From Pseudomonadota bacterium (lineage in GTDB: Bacteria; Pseudomonadota; Gammaproteobacteria; Burkholderiales; Chitinibacteraceae), in contig JAGTRM010000014.1 in the NCBI GenBank assembly GCA_018261735.1, forward strand, positions 62,001-126,000: a DNA stretch of 64,000 nt, written 5' to 3'. Of the stretch, positions 35,496 to 43,605 are shown piece by piece. The notes below the pieces were generated by a model. That model did no database searches. It was not told the DNA's origin and saw only the letters and a list, made by a program, of their open reading frames with translations. The position numbers were made by a program, and so were the translations under genes. How positions within the stretch are numbered: the stretch's first letter is position 1; each line of letters begins with the position of its first letter.

Positions 35496-36404
35496 ATGTC
35501 TGAACCCAAATTCCGGGGGATTGTTCCTCCTGTTCCCGCCATTTTTGACGCCAACGGCCAGTTCGACCGTGTCGGCCAGGGCAAGATGATCGATTTCCTG
35601 ATCAAAGGCGGGGCGGATGTCTTGCTGTTCAACGGCAGCGCCGGTGAATTCAGCCAGATGTCCGAAGCATTGCGCCTGGAAGTGGCCGAGTTCTGCGTGA
35701 AGTATGTGAACAAGCGTATCCCGGTGATCGTGGGCAGCGCGGCGCCCGGCACCGCGGAAACCATCCGCTTCACCCAGCATGCCAAGGATATCGGCGCGGA
35801 CGGCGTGATCATCGTCAACCCCTACTACTGCAGCCTGACCGAAGAAGCGATCTACCAGCACTACAAGGCGATCACGGCGGCGGTGGATATCCCGATCATC
35901 CTCTACAACTTCCCGCGTTTTACCAACCACGATCTGTCGGTCGATCTGGTCAAGCGCCTGGCGCTGGATTTCCCGAATATCGTCGGGATCAAGGATACCG
36001 TCGACACCGTGCGCCATACCCGCGACCTGATCCAGGCCATCAAGCCCCTGCGCCCCGACTTTGCCATTTTTGCCGGTTTTGACGAATACATGCTGGAAAC
36101 GCTGATCATGGGTGGCGATGGCTGCTTCCCGTCCAGCATGAATTTCGCCCCGCACCTGGCCACCGGGCTGATCAAGGCGGTGAAAGAAAAGGACGGCGCC
36201 AAGATTCTCGAACTGCAGCGCCAGATCACCCTGATTCCGCCGATGTTCGGGCTGGATACGCCGTTCTATGGCGTATTGAAGGAAGCGGTGAAGCTGGCCG
36301 GCGTGGAAATCGACACCTATGCCTTGCCGCCCGCCCATCCGCTGTCGGACGAGAAAAAGGCCAAGGTGCGCGAGACCTTGAAGCAGGTCGGCGTGCTCAA
36401 GTAA
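35496..36404 (+). CDS. DapA-superfamily aldolase, YagE/YjhH-like
   Basis: A 302-residue class I aldolase. The Schiff-base lysine is K166 (GIKDT) and the assisting tyrosine is Y137 (ILYNFP). Segments FNGSAGEFSQMSEALR and GADGVIIVNPYY resemble E. coli YagE/YjhH more than DapA, which points to a 2-keto-3-deoxy-sugar-acid (pentonate) aldolase rather than lysine synthesis. No sugar-acid dehydratase or transporter gene is beside it, so the substrate is an inference. An imperfect hairpin (AGAGCCCTCGC/GCGGGGGCTCT, 36424-36449) follows the stop. Confidence 0.82.
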   Translation: MSEPKFRGIVPPVPAIFDANGQFDRVGQGKMIDFLIKGGADVLLFNGSAGEFSQMSEALRLEVAEFCVKYVNKRIPVIVGSAAPGTAETIRFTQHAKDIGADGVIIVNPYYCSLTEEAIYQHYKAITAAVDIPIILYNFPRFTNHDLSVDLVKRLALDFPNIVGIKDTVDTVRHTRDLIQAIKPLRPDFAIFAGFDEYMLETLIMGGDGCFPSSMNFAPHLATGLIKAVKEKDGAKILELQRQITLIPPMFGLDTPFYGVLKEAVKLAGVEIDTYALPPAHPLSDEKKAKVRETLKQVGVLK

Positions 36405-36600
36405 TTGTACTGACTGCATGAAAAGAGCCCTCGCGGTTGGCGGGGGCTCTGGCTCGAATTGTTATCAGTAACAGAATGAAACTGAGCCTGATCTCTTTAT
36501 TAATCAAATAATTACACCGGTGGAACGCTTTTTATTGGTCAGTCGGATGACACAATAAAAAACCGTTTTGGTGTCGAATATACGTTAGGGCTCTTCCTCA

Positions 36601-37308
36601 ATGAATCCACTGAGTGCTGTTGGCCTTGTGTTTCAAGAGCGGGATGGTGCCCCAATGGCATTCCTCGGTTCTTGCTTCGCATATCACCAACGGACCCACT
36701 TTCTTACAGCAGCTCACGTTGTAAAGGACAAGCCCGTTGAACGCCTCGTTATATTGAGTCCACAAGAGGGGGTCTTTTGTCCGCTGCGCGAAGTCCACAT
36801 TCACCCCACTGCTGATGCCGCAGTGCTCGTTCTGAAGTCCCGCGGGCGAGAAATTGTCGAGCCGTTTTGGGGTTGCGTCGGAAACTACGCCCTCGGAGAA
36901 GAGTACTTCGCTTATGGCTTTCCTGAGGATTACCGGGGTCCCAATGAAGGGCAACCGACTGCCCGTCTATTTCGTGGTCACTTCCAGCGTTTCATGAATC
37001 ACAAGAGTCATATGGGCTATCAGTACGTTGGGGGAGAACTGAGTACCCCATGTCCTGGCGGACTCAGCGGCGGCCCACTGTTTAGGCCGGGGGCGCAAGT
37101 CATGGTTACTGGTCTGGTGGCCGAAAATATTGAGGCCGCCACATTTCTCGACGAACAGGAAGTTGTTCTCGAAAACGGAAACGTTGTAAACGAACACTAC
37201 CGTCGTGTCATTAATTTTGGCGTCGCCGTCATGCTCGATGTCATTGAAGACTGGATCAATGAGCATATTCCTCCACGATTCCAGCCCGGTAGGGCGCGCA
37301 AATCTTGA
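36601..37308 (+). CDS. Stand-alone trypsin-like serine protease, no signal peptide
   Basis: A 235-residue protein with the trypsin-fold triad: H39 in LTAAHVV, D72 in HPTADAAVLVL and S156 in GGLSGGPLF. No signal peptide, PDZ domain or membrane segment is visible, so it is predicted cytoplasmic, unlike DegP-type proteases. Codon use and GC content are lower than in neighbouring genes, and it lies next to a REP transposase, suggesting acquired DNA. Similar stand-alone proteases occur as modules in defence and regulatory loci, but no partner gene is visible here. The function is unknown. Confidence 0.75.
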   Translation: MNPLSAVGLVFQERDGAPMAFLGSCFAYHQRTHFLTAAHVVKDKPVERLVILSPQEGVFCPLREVHIHPTADAAVLVLKSRGREIVEPFWGCVGNYALGEEYFAYGFPEDYRGPNEGQPTARLFRGHFQRFMNHKSHMGYQYVGGELSTPCPGGLSGGPLFRPGAQVMVTGLVAENIEAATFLDEQEVVLENGNVVNEHYRRVINFGVAVMLDVIEDWINEHIPPRFQPGRARKS

Positions 37309-37380
37309 TTTGTGCACGCGGAGCAACGCTTCCTCCCACCTTGTCGATCAATTTGAGCCGCCGATTCGGTGCGCAGGTCC

Positions 37381-37410
37381 GTAGGTGCGATTAGCGTAGC
37401 GTAATCGCAC
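37381..37410 (+). repeat. REP element, left of the RAYT gene
   Basis: GTAG is followed by a hairpin with arms GTGCGATTA and TAATCGCAC around GCGTAGCG, the typical REP layout of a GTAG tetranucleotide at the foot of a stem. It lies 37 bp before the transposase gene and is inverted relative to the copy at 37984. Confidence 0.88.
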
Positions 37411-37447
37411 GCATGGCCAATCCCGAAAAACCTAAACGGTCAAATCG

Positions 37448-37978
37448 ATGTCCAACTATCGACGCGCATTCGTACCCGGAGGCACATGGTTCTTTACCGT
37501 GAATCTGCTGCAACGGCGCGGAAACGATCTTTTGGTGCGCGAGATCGCCACCTTGCGCCGGGTGGTGCGCGATGTGCGCAAGCGGTATGGATTTCATATC
37601 AATGCGTGGGTGGTGTTGCCGGATCATCTGCATTGCGTTTTAACCTTGCCACCCGGCGACAGCGATTTCAGCTTGCGCTGGCGACTGATCAAAAGCGGTT
37701 TTTCCCGCGCCATGCCAAAAACCGAAACGTTATCCGCGGTGCGCAAGGCTGCCGGCGAGCGGGGAATCTGGCAGCGCCATTATTGGGAGCATCTGATTCG
37801 GGATGAGCTGGATTACCGGCGGCATGTCGATTACGTGCATGTCAATCCGTTGAAGCATGGGCTGGTGCAATGTGTGGTGGATTGGCCGTATTCGACATTC
37901 CACCGCGATGTGGCTGCCGGCATTTACCCGGCAAATTGGTGCGGTGATCGGGACGAGATGGAGGATGGCGATGATTGA
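37448..37978 (+). CDS. REP-associated tyrosine transposase (RAYT)
   Basis: A 176-residue IS200/IS605-like Y1 transposase domain. The HUH motif is H60-L61-H62 in LPDHLHCVL and the nucleophile is Y129 in HVDYVHVNPLKHGLV. Such proteins bind and cleave REP hairpins as single strands and are thought to have spread REPs through genomes. It is framed by REPs in opposite orientation 37 bp upstream and 5 bp downstream. It appears intact. Confidence 0.92.
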   Translation: MSNYRRAFVPGGTWFFTVNLLQRRGNDLLVREIATLRRVVRDVRKRYGFHINAWVVLPDHLHCVLTLPPGDSDFSLRWRLIKSGFSRAMPKTETLSAVRKAAGERGIWQRHYWEHLIRDELDYRRHVDYVHVNPLKHGLVQCVVDWPYSTFHRDVAAGIYPANWCGDRDEMEDGDD

Positions 37979-37983
37979 CGTGC

Positions 37984-38013
37984 GTGCGATTACGCTGCGC
38001 TAATCGCATCTAC
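37984..38013 (-). repeat. REP element, right of the RAYT gene
   Basis: The inverse of the left REP: on the minus strand GTAG leads a hairpin with ATGCGATTA and TAATCGCAC arms. One arm base differs from the left copy. It is closest in sequence to the solitary REP at 20354. Confidence 0.88.
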
Positions 38014-38055
38014 GCGCTGAAATATTCATCGCCGGCCTTGGCGAGGCAGCCCGAT

Positions 38056-38190
38056 GGAGCCGGTGCCGGGGGTGCCCGATTTTGGCAAAGTTCACTTTCT
38101 CGTGCAGGGCGAAGTTGGGATCGTTGGGTAATGCCGACACCCGACCACTTCGCGGAAACAGCGCGGCGCACAGCTCGCGACTGTAGCCAT
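38056..38190 (-). pseudogene. Decayed fragment of a GNAT acetyltransferase gene
   Basis: The stretch reads on the minus strand as sequence related to the C-terminal third of the intact acetyltransferase at 39763-40272. ALPNDPNFALHEKVNFAKIG here matches ALPNDASIALHEKMNFAKVG there, and the DNA matches through TTGGCAAAGTTCA and TCTCGTGCAGGGC. The rest of the gene is missing and the frame breaks at both ends. It lies just beyond the RAYT/REP unit and on the other side of the cyclase gene from the intact copy. Confidence 0.75.
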
Positions 38191-38284
38191 AGTGGTCCGT
38201 TTCCTGCCTCGTGGCTGACAAATTCCGGGTTGCCGCATGCATTTTCCTGTCGCACAATGCCTCGGTTGAAAAGCGGATAACCCC

Positions 38285-39739
38285 ATGCGTCTGTTCGTGA
38301 AAAAATACAAGTTGCTGCTCTGGTTGGCCTGCCTGCTGGTCTGCGGTTTTCTTGCCACCAGCATGGTCAGTTACCTGAGCTCGCGCGATGCCATCCGTCA
38401 CGGGATCAGCGATCAGGCCTTGCCTCTGACCGGCGACAATATCTATTCCGAAATCCAGAAAGATCTGCTGCGTCCGATATTCATTTCCTCCTTGATGGCC
38501 AACGATACCTTCGTGCGCGACTGGGTGCTCGGCGGGGAGCGCGATACCGATCAGATCGTGCGCTACCTGAAGGCAATCAAGGATAAATACGGGATGATCA
38601 CGAGTTTCCTCGTCTCGGATCAGACCCTCCGTTATTACTATGCTGGCGGCATGCTGAAAGACGTCCGGGAAAATGAGCCACGCGATACCTGGTATTTCCG
38701 CGTGCGGAACATGAAGGCGCCGTATGAGATCAATGTCGATCCTGATATGGCCAACAGCGACGCCATGACGGTTTTCGTCAATTATCGTTTGCAGGATGAA
38801 CATGGGAAGTTTATCGGCGCAACCGGTGTCGGCCTGACACTGGATACCATCGGCGGTCTGATTGAAAGTTACCAGACGCGTTTTCAGCGCCGTATCTTCT
38901 TTGTCGATCGCACGGGTGCCATCGTGCTGGCGGGTAAATCGATGCAACATCAGCTGGGCTCGATTCACAAGCAGGCGGGACGTGCGAGCATTGCAGGCCA
39001 GATCTTGAACAATCGCACCGAACCCACGCAGCTCGAATACCGCAGGGATGCAAGCAATGTTCTGGTCAATTCACGCTTTATTCCGGAGCTGAACTGGTAT
39101 CTGATCGTGGAACAGGATGAATCCAGCGAGGTGGCGCAGATCCAGAAAGTGTTTTTCGTGAATCTGGCCATCAGCGCGGTCATTACCTTGCTGGTGCTGG
39201 GCATTGCGCTTTTCGCGGTGAATCGTTACCAGCGCCGGCTGGAGCGGATGGCGGCTACCGATTCCTTGACCGGCTTGTTGAATCGCCAGGCATTCGAGTT
39301 CGTGAACCAGCAAAGCATGCTGTCCGCCGAGCGCAGCGGCCGCTCCTTGTCAGCCATTCTGTTCGATCTGGATCACTTCAAGCAGATCAACGATAGTCAT
39401 GGACATCTGGCAGGCGATGCGGTGTTGCAGGCGCTGGCGCTAATCATGCGCAGAACCGTGCGGGAAAGCGATGTGCTGTGCCGTTGGGGTGGGGAGGAGT
39501 TCCTGGTGTTGCTGCCAGATTGCCCTCTGGCGCAGGCCATCGGCGTTGCCGAGAAATTGCGTGTAGCCATTGCCGAGCACGATTTCCCTATTCCCGATGG
39601 CGCCTACCGCATCACGGCCAGCCTTGGCGTTGCGCAATGCCTGCCACAGGAATCGAGCGAGAGTTTCTTCGCGCGAGCGGACCAGGCACTGTATCGCGCC
39701 AAGGATGCCGGTAGAAACCGGGTTGAAGTTTCCGGCTGA
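38285..39739 (+). CDS. Membrane diguanylate cyclase with periplasmic Cache-like sensor
   Basis: A 484-residue protein. TM1 is at about 9-30 (LLLWLACLLVCGFLATSMVS), followed by a periplasmic domain of about 260 residues resembling a double Cache sensor (DTWYFRVRN, GVGLTLDTIGG, FFVDRTGAIVLAG). TM2 is at about 296-317, then a GGDEF domain with DSLTGLLNRQAF and intact GGEEF. It should make cyclic di-GMP in response to a periplasmic ligand. No EAL domain is present. It is a single gene, flanked by a GNAT fragment and an intact GNAT gene. Confidence 0.9.
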   Translation: MRLFVKKYKLLLWLACLLVCGFLATSMVSYLSSRDAIRHGISDQALPLTGDNIYSEIQKDLLRPIFISSLMANDTFVRDWVLGGERDTDQIVRYLKAIKDKYGMITSFLVSDQTLRYYYAGGMLKDVRENEPRDTWYFRVRNMKAPYEINVDPDMANSDAMTVFVNYRLQDEHGKFIGATGVGLTLDTIGGLIESYQTRFQRRIFFVDRTGAIVLAGKSMQHQLGSIHKQAGRASIAGQILNNRTEPTQLEYRRDASNVLVNSRFIPELNWYLIVEQDESSEVAQIQKVFFVNLAISAVITLLVLGIALFAVNRYQRRLERMAATDSLTGLLNRQAFEFVNQQSMLSAERSGRSLSAILFDLDHFKQINDSHGHLAGDAVLQALALIMRRTVRESDVLCRWGGEEFLVLLPDCPLAQAIGVAEKLRVAIAEHDFPIPDGAYRITASLGVAQCLPQESSESFFARADQALYRAKDAGRNRVEVSG

Positions 39740-39762
39740 TTCGCTTCTGTCCGCCGCGTCGT

Positions 39763-40272
39763 TCAGGTTGCGGGCGTGGGCGATTGCAGCGACAACTGCC
39801 AGAACCCCACATCCACGTAGCGCCCGAACTTGTAGCCGGTGCCGGGGAAATACCCGACCTTGGCAAAGTTCATTTTCTCGTGCAGGGCAATGCTCGCGTC
39901 GTTAGGCAGGGCGAGGCAGCCGATCACCTCGCGGAAACCGCGTGCGCGGATCGCTTCGATCAGCGCGGTATACAGCACGCGCCCGTAACCTTTGCCGGTG
40001 GCGCTGGCATCGAAATAGATCGAGGTTTCCACCGTGCCGTCGTAGGCCTTGCGCTCGCGGAACTTGCCGTAATAGGCATAGCCGAGCAGCTTGCCGGCAT
40101 CGTCTTCCAGCACCAGCCAGTCGAAGGTCTTCTGGATCTTGGCAATCCGCGCGGCGATTTCCTGCGCGCTCACCGGATCGTATTCAAAGGTGATGGTGGT
40201 ATCGCGGATATACGGGTTGTAGATATCGGCGATGGCCTGGGCATCGGCCAGAGTGGCGGGTCGAATGTGCAT
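39763..40272 (-). CDS. GNAT acetyltransferase, Pat/MnaT-like
   Basis: A 169-residue GNAT-fold N-acetyltransferase with the N-terminus HIRPATLADAQAIADIYNPY, the substrate loop TTITFEYDPVS, the acetyl-CoA loop GKGYGRVLYTALI and LALPNDASIALHEKMNF. These mark the phosphinothricin / methionine-sulfone acetyltransferase group. The start is the ATG at 40272, 5 bp after the GST stop, so the two are probably cotranscribed. A decayed partial copy lies at 38056-38190. Confidence 0.88.
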   Translation of the reverse strand: MHIRPATLADAQAIADIYNPYIRDTTITFEYDPVSAQEIAARIAKIQKTFDWLVLEDDAGKLLGYAYYGKFRERKAYDGTVETSIYFDASATGKGYGRVLYTALIEAIRARGFREVIGCLALPNDASIALHEKMNFAKVGYFPGTGYKFGRYVDVGFWQLSLQSPTPAT

Positions 40273-40277
40273 GATGG

Positions 40278-40910
40278 TTACTTGTGGTTGGTCCAGGGTT
40301 CGGCGTGGGCGGCGGTGATCCATTCCTGCATGGCCGGCAGGGCCAGGATGGTTTCGGCATAGGCCTGGGCCACCGGCGGCAGCGGAATTTTGTAGGTGAC
40401 GAAGCGGGTGACGACCGGCGCGTAGAAGGCGTCGGCCCAGCTGAAGCGGCCGAACAGGAACGGGCCATCGGCGCCAAAGCGCGCGCGGCACTCGGTCCAG
40501 ATCGCGATGATGCGCTCGATGTCGGCCTGGGCTTCCGGCGTGAGGCCCACCTGCAAGCTGGCTCGGATATCCATGTTCAGGATATCGCGCAAGGCGGCAA
40601 AGCCCGAATGCATCTCGGCGCAGATCGAACGCGCGGTGGCGCGTGCGGCCACATCTGCCGGCCACAGTCCGCGATCCGGGAATTTCTCGGCTACATATTC
40701 GGCAATCGCCAACGAATCCCACACGCGCAATTCGCCGTCGACCAGCAGCGGCACCTTGCCGGTGGGCGAGAACGCCAGGCGCTGACTGCGCGCATCGGGT
40801 TCGTACAAGGGCAGCAGCGTTTCCTCAAACGGGATATCTGCCACTTTCAACCCGAGCCACGGGCGCAGCGACCAGGACGAGTAATTCTTGTTGCCGATTA
40901 CGAGTTGCAT
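40278..40910 (-). CDS. Glutathione S-transferase
   Basis: A 210-residue soluble GST. The N-terminal thioredoxin-like domain begins QLVIGNKNYSSWSLRPWL, with the catalytic serine in the NYSSWS segment. TGKVPLLVDGELRVWDSLAI holds the cis-proline and the glutathione-binding serine. The C-terminal helical domain ends AEPWTNHK. The ATG at 40910 has AAGGAG 6 bases upstream. It is the first gene of a two-gene unit with the GNAT gene. Confidence 0.9.
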   Translation of the reverse strand: MQLVIGNKNYSSWSLRPWLGLKVADIPFEETLLPLYEPDARSQRLAFSPTGKVPLLVDGELRVWDSLAIAEYVAEKFPDRGLWPADVAARATARSICAEMHSGFAALRDILNMDIRASLQVGLTPEAQADIERIIAIWTECRARFGADGPFLFGRFSWADAFYAPVVTRFVTYKIPLPPVAQAYAETILALPAMQEWITAAHAEPWTNHK

Positions 40911-41044
40911 TGACTGCTCCTTGGTTCTCACACAGTTTCCCGAACTTTACCGCAGTGCCCTTGCGGCTGTCAGTGGGGTTTTTGACAAAGCCGCGGCGAT
41001 GGTCGTCGGCGACGGTTTCAAGTTGCCTCCGCCGAGGCATAAAA

Positions 41045-41078
41045 AACCCCAGCCTAGGAAAGGATGGGGTTCGGTGTG
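41045..41078 (-). terminator. Terminator of the FhuE/FpvA-like receptor gene
   Basis: On the minus strand AACCCCATCC pairs imperfectly with GGCTGGGGTT and is followed by TTTTTA, about 30 bp past the receptor stop codon. Confidence 0.7.
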
Positions 41079-41106
41079 TCGTGCCGGTTTTGCAGGGTAA
41101 CGCGGA

Positions 41107-43251
41107 TCAGTATTTCCAATTCAGCGATACCGTGGCATTACGCGGTGCGCCATAGTAGGCCTGGGTCCAATACAGGCTGTTGAGGTATTTCTCGTTGGTG
41201 ACGTTGTTGATGTTCAGCGAAGTGCTCAGGTGCTTGTTGATCTCGTAGCGCGCCATCAGGTTCAGCAAAGCGTAGTCCTTCTGGCGAATGGTGACGCCGT
41301 TTTCCTTGGTGCTCATTTCGCTCTTCCAGATCACGCTGGCGCCCAATTTCAATTGCTCCAGCCCCGGCACGCGCCAGGTGGTGGCAGCCTGGATCAGGCG
41401 GCGCGGCACGTAGGTGCGGGCGTTGTTGCCGTCCTTGTCCTTGATCGAGAGCACCGTGTAGCCGAGGCTGGCCTGCAGGTTAGGCGTGATCTCGCCGCTG
41501 GCTTCGAGCTCGATGCCGCGCGAGGTGGTGTCCACGCCCTGGTAGACCGCCGTGGTGCCGACGTAACCAGCTGATTCGGCCAGGTTGTCCTGGTAAATCT
41601 TGAAGGCCGAAATGCCGGTGTTCAGCTTCTTGTCGAGCCATTCATTCTTCAGGCCGATTTCATAGCTCTTGCCGGTGACCGGGCTCAAGCGCTGCAGGCT
41701 GCTGCTCAGCTTGCTCTGCGGGTCGAAGATCTCGGCATAGCTGGCGTAGGCCGTAGCATCCGGCGTGACGTTGTAGGTGATGCCGGCATATGGCGTGATC
41801 TTGCTGTCCGAACGGACACTGCTGACGCCGTAACTGCTGCCGGTGGTATCGAGCTTGGTCGCGGCCGCGCCCAGCAGCAGCTTCACGTCGTCGGTCAGGC
41901 TGTAGTGGGTGGCGGCATACAGGCTCTTGCGGGTATCGGTGAAATTGCCACCGCTGACGCTGGCATCGAAGCTCGGTTCCGCATAGCTGCCGTTCCAGGT
42001 TGCCAGATCGGGCAGTGCCGTGCCGATGCCCTGGCCGTAGTTCGAAACGCTGTCCAGACCCGAGTGCGCAAACTGCGCGCCGACCGCGATCTGGTGCTTG
42101 CGCCCGAACAGCGTGTATTTGCCGTTGAGCGAAGCATCGATTGTGTTCTGGATGTTCTTGTCATCGAACATCGACGGGTAGCTGTACAGCCCCAGACCGG
42201 TCGTCGCATCGGGCGTGCCGTAGACGTAGAACAGCTTGTCGTGGCTTTCCTGATTGCGGTGGGTGTAGGTGGCCTTGGCTTGCCAGTCGTCATTGAACTG
42301 GTGCGTGAGCTCGGCGAACAGCGTGGTGTCGGTGTTGTTCCATTTGGTCCAGTCGGCGGCCGTGCTGGTTGAGACATCGTAATTCGTGGGCGTGCCGTTG
42401 CTGTAGTAGAGCGGCAGCGCGCCCCACATGCCGCCGTCAGTTTTCTTTTGCTGGCGCATGAAGCCGATTGCGGCGGTGGTGTTGTCGGTCAGATCGGCTT
42501 CGACGATGCCGTAAAACGAAGTCTTGTCGTAGGAGAGTCGATCCAGATAGGAATCGCCCTTCTCGCCGGCCGCAACGAAGCGTCCGCGCACATTGCCGGC
42601 TTCGTTGATGGATCCCGAGACATCGGCTTCCAGGCGCTTCTTGTTCCACGATCCCACGCTCAGACTGCCCGAGGCTTGGAAATCCTTGGTCGGGCGCTTG
42701 CGTACGAAATTCACCGTCGCGGACGGGTTGCCGGTGGCCGAAATCAGCCCGTTGGCGCCGCGAATCACTTCGACCCGGTCGTACGGCGAAATATCGATAT
42801 CGCCGTACTGGTTGCCGTAGGTGAACGGCACGCCGACGCCATCGATCTGGAAGTTGGTGATATCGAAGCCGCGCGCGGAGTAGTAGGTGCGGTCGGTTTC
42901 CACGCGTTCGACGTTGATACCGGTGACTGTATCCAGCAAATCATTGACGCTGTTGAGCTGAAAATCCTCGATCTTGGCGCGGGTGACGACCGTGACTGCC
43001 TGCGGCGTTTCTTTCAGCGGCAGATCGAGCTTGGTGGCCGCCGTGCTGCGTTTGGCCGTGTACGAACGGCTTTTCTCGGAGGGCTGCTCGGTCTGGCTGT
43101 CGGCGTTGACCTGCACGGTATCCAGCGTGATTTCGTTGCGGGCGGTTTCGGCCAGGGTCAGGCTGGGCGCCAGCAGGGCGATGGCCAGTGCGATGGGCGT
43201 CAGGTGAAAAGTGCGATGTTTTCCGAATTGGCAAGGTGAGGCTTGAGGCAT
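41107..43251 (-). CDS. TonB-dependent siderophore receptor (FhuE/FpvA family)
   Basis: A 714-residue outer-membrane receptor. It has a signal peptide ending around PSLTLA, a TonB box region (ITLDTVQVNA), a plug (KETPQAVTVVTRAKIEDF, then YDRVEVIRGANGLISATGNPSATVN) and a barrel ending ATVSLNWKY. There is no N-terminal signalling (STN) domain, so it is not a sigma-factor-linked transducer like true FpvA. It diverges from the fpvG-like operon, with Fur-box-like sequences between them, so it is the likely receptor for that system. The exact siderophore cannot be told. Confidence 0.9.
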   Translation of the reverse strand: MPQASPCQFGKHRTFHLTPIALAIALLAPSLTLAETARNEITLDTVQVNADSQTEQPSEKSRSYTAKRSTAATKLDLPLKETPQAVTVVTRAKIEDFQLNSVNDLLDTVTGINVERVETDRTYYSARGFDITNFQIDGVGVPFTYGNQYGDIDISPYDRVEVIRGANGLISATGNPSATVNFVRKRPTKDFQASGSLSVGSWNKKRLEADVSGSINEAGNVRGRFVAAGEKGDSYLDRLSYDKTSFYGIVEADLTDNTTAAIGFMRQQKKTDGGMWGALPLYYSNGTPTNYDVSTSTAADWTKWNNTDTTLFAELTHQFNDDWQAKATYTHRNQESHDKLFYVYGTPDATTGLGLYSYPSMFDDKNIQNTIDASLNGKYTLFGRKHQIAVGAQFAHSGLDSVSNYGQGIGTALPDLATWNGSYAEPSFDASVSGGNFTDTRKSLYAATHYSLTDDVKLLLGAAATKLDTTGSSYGVSSVRSDSKITPYAGITYNVTPDATAYASYAEIFDPQSKLSSSLQRLSPVTGKSYEIGLKNEWLDKKLNTGISAFKIYQDNLAESAGYVGTTAVYQGVDTTSRGIELEASGEITPNLQASLGYTVLSIKDKDGNNARTYVPRRLIQAATTWRVPGLEQLKLGASVIWKSEMSTKENGVTIRQKDYALLNLMARYEINKHLSTSLNINNVTNEKYLNSLYWTQAYYGAPRNATVSLNWKY

Positions 43252-43323
43252 ACGGGTTTTCCCATCAGGAGTGAAAGTGTCGGTCTCGGAAACCGGAATC
43301 GGTGAGCTAAAAGCAATTTGGCT

Positions 43324-43352
43324 TGCAAATGATAATGAGAAGCTTTATCGTT
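43324..43352. promoter_or_regulatory. Fur-box-like site for the siderophore receptor
   Basis: TGCAAATGATAATGAGAAGC, followed by TTTATCG, matches much of the GATAATGATAATCATTATC consensus. It lies about 75 bp upstream of the minus-strand receptor start. Confidence 0.6.
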
Positions 43353-43433
43353 TGTAAAGGGGTGATGTCGGCAAGTCAGTGCAGTGAAAGTCATATCCGC
43401 CTGTCAGGTGCGGCGAGCCCTGCATTATGTGGT

Positions 43434-43452
43434 AACGATAATCGTTATCGTT
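43434..43452. promoter_or_regulatory. Fur box upstream of the fpvG-like operon
   Basis: AACGATAA and TTATCGTT form a perfect inverted repeat around TCG, a close match to the 19-bp Fur operator. It lies about 150 bp before the proposed TTG start of the operon. It could also act on the divergent receptor gene. Confidence 0.8.
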
Positions 43453-43605
43453 TGATAAATCGCAAACCTTTCCGTCAGGAGCAGGTTTTGTGGCTGTTGA
43501 AAACCTGTTCACGATCTGTCGCGAGAACGTGTCAAGCGTGTCTGCATGGGGCCTGATTACGGCCATGTTGCAAAAGCGTGCACAGGTTTTGAAGGAGAGG
43601 ATCAA

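Noticed and set aside
37381-38013. Interpretation of the RAYT region as a complete IS200/IS605 insertion sequence
   Set aside because: The flanking hairpins carry the GTAG tetranucleotide of REPs, are in opposite orientation and recur away from the gene, which fits a RAYT/REP unit rather than an autonomous IS.
41107-43251. Naming the receptor FpvA outright
   Set aside because: It lacks the N-terminal signalling domain of FpvA, and no FpvI/FpvR-type sigma and anti-sigma genes are near.
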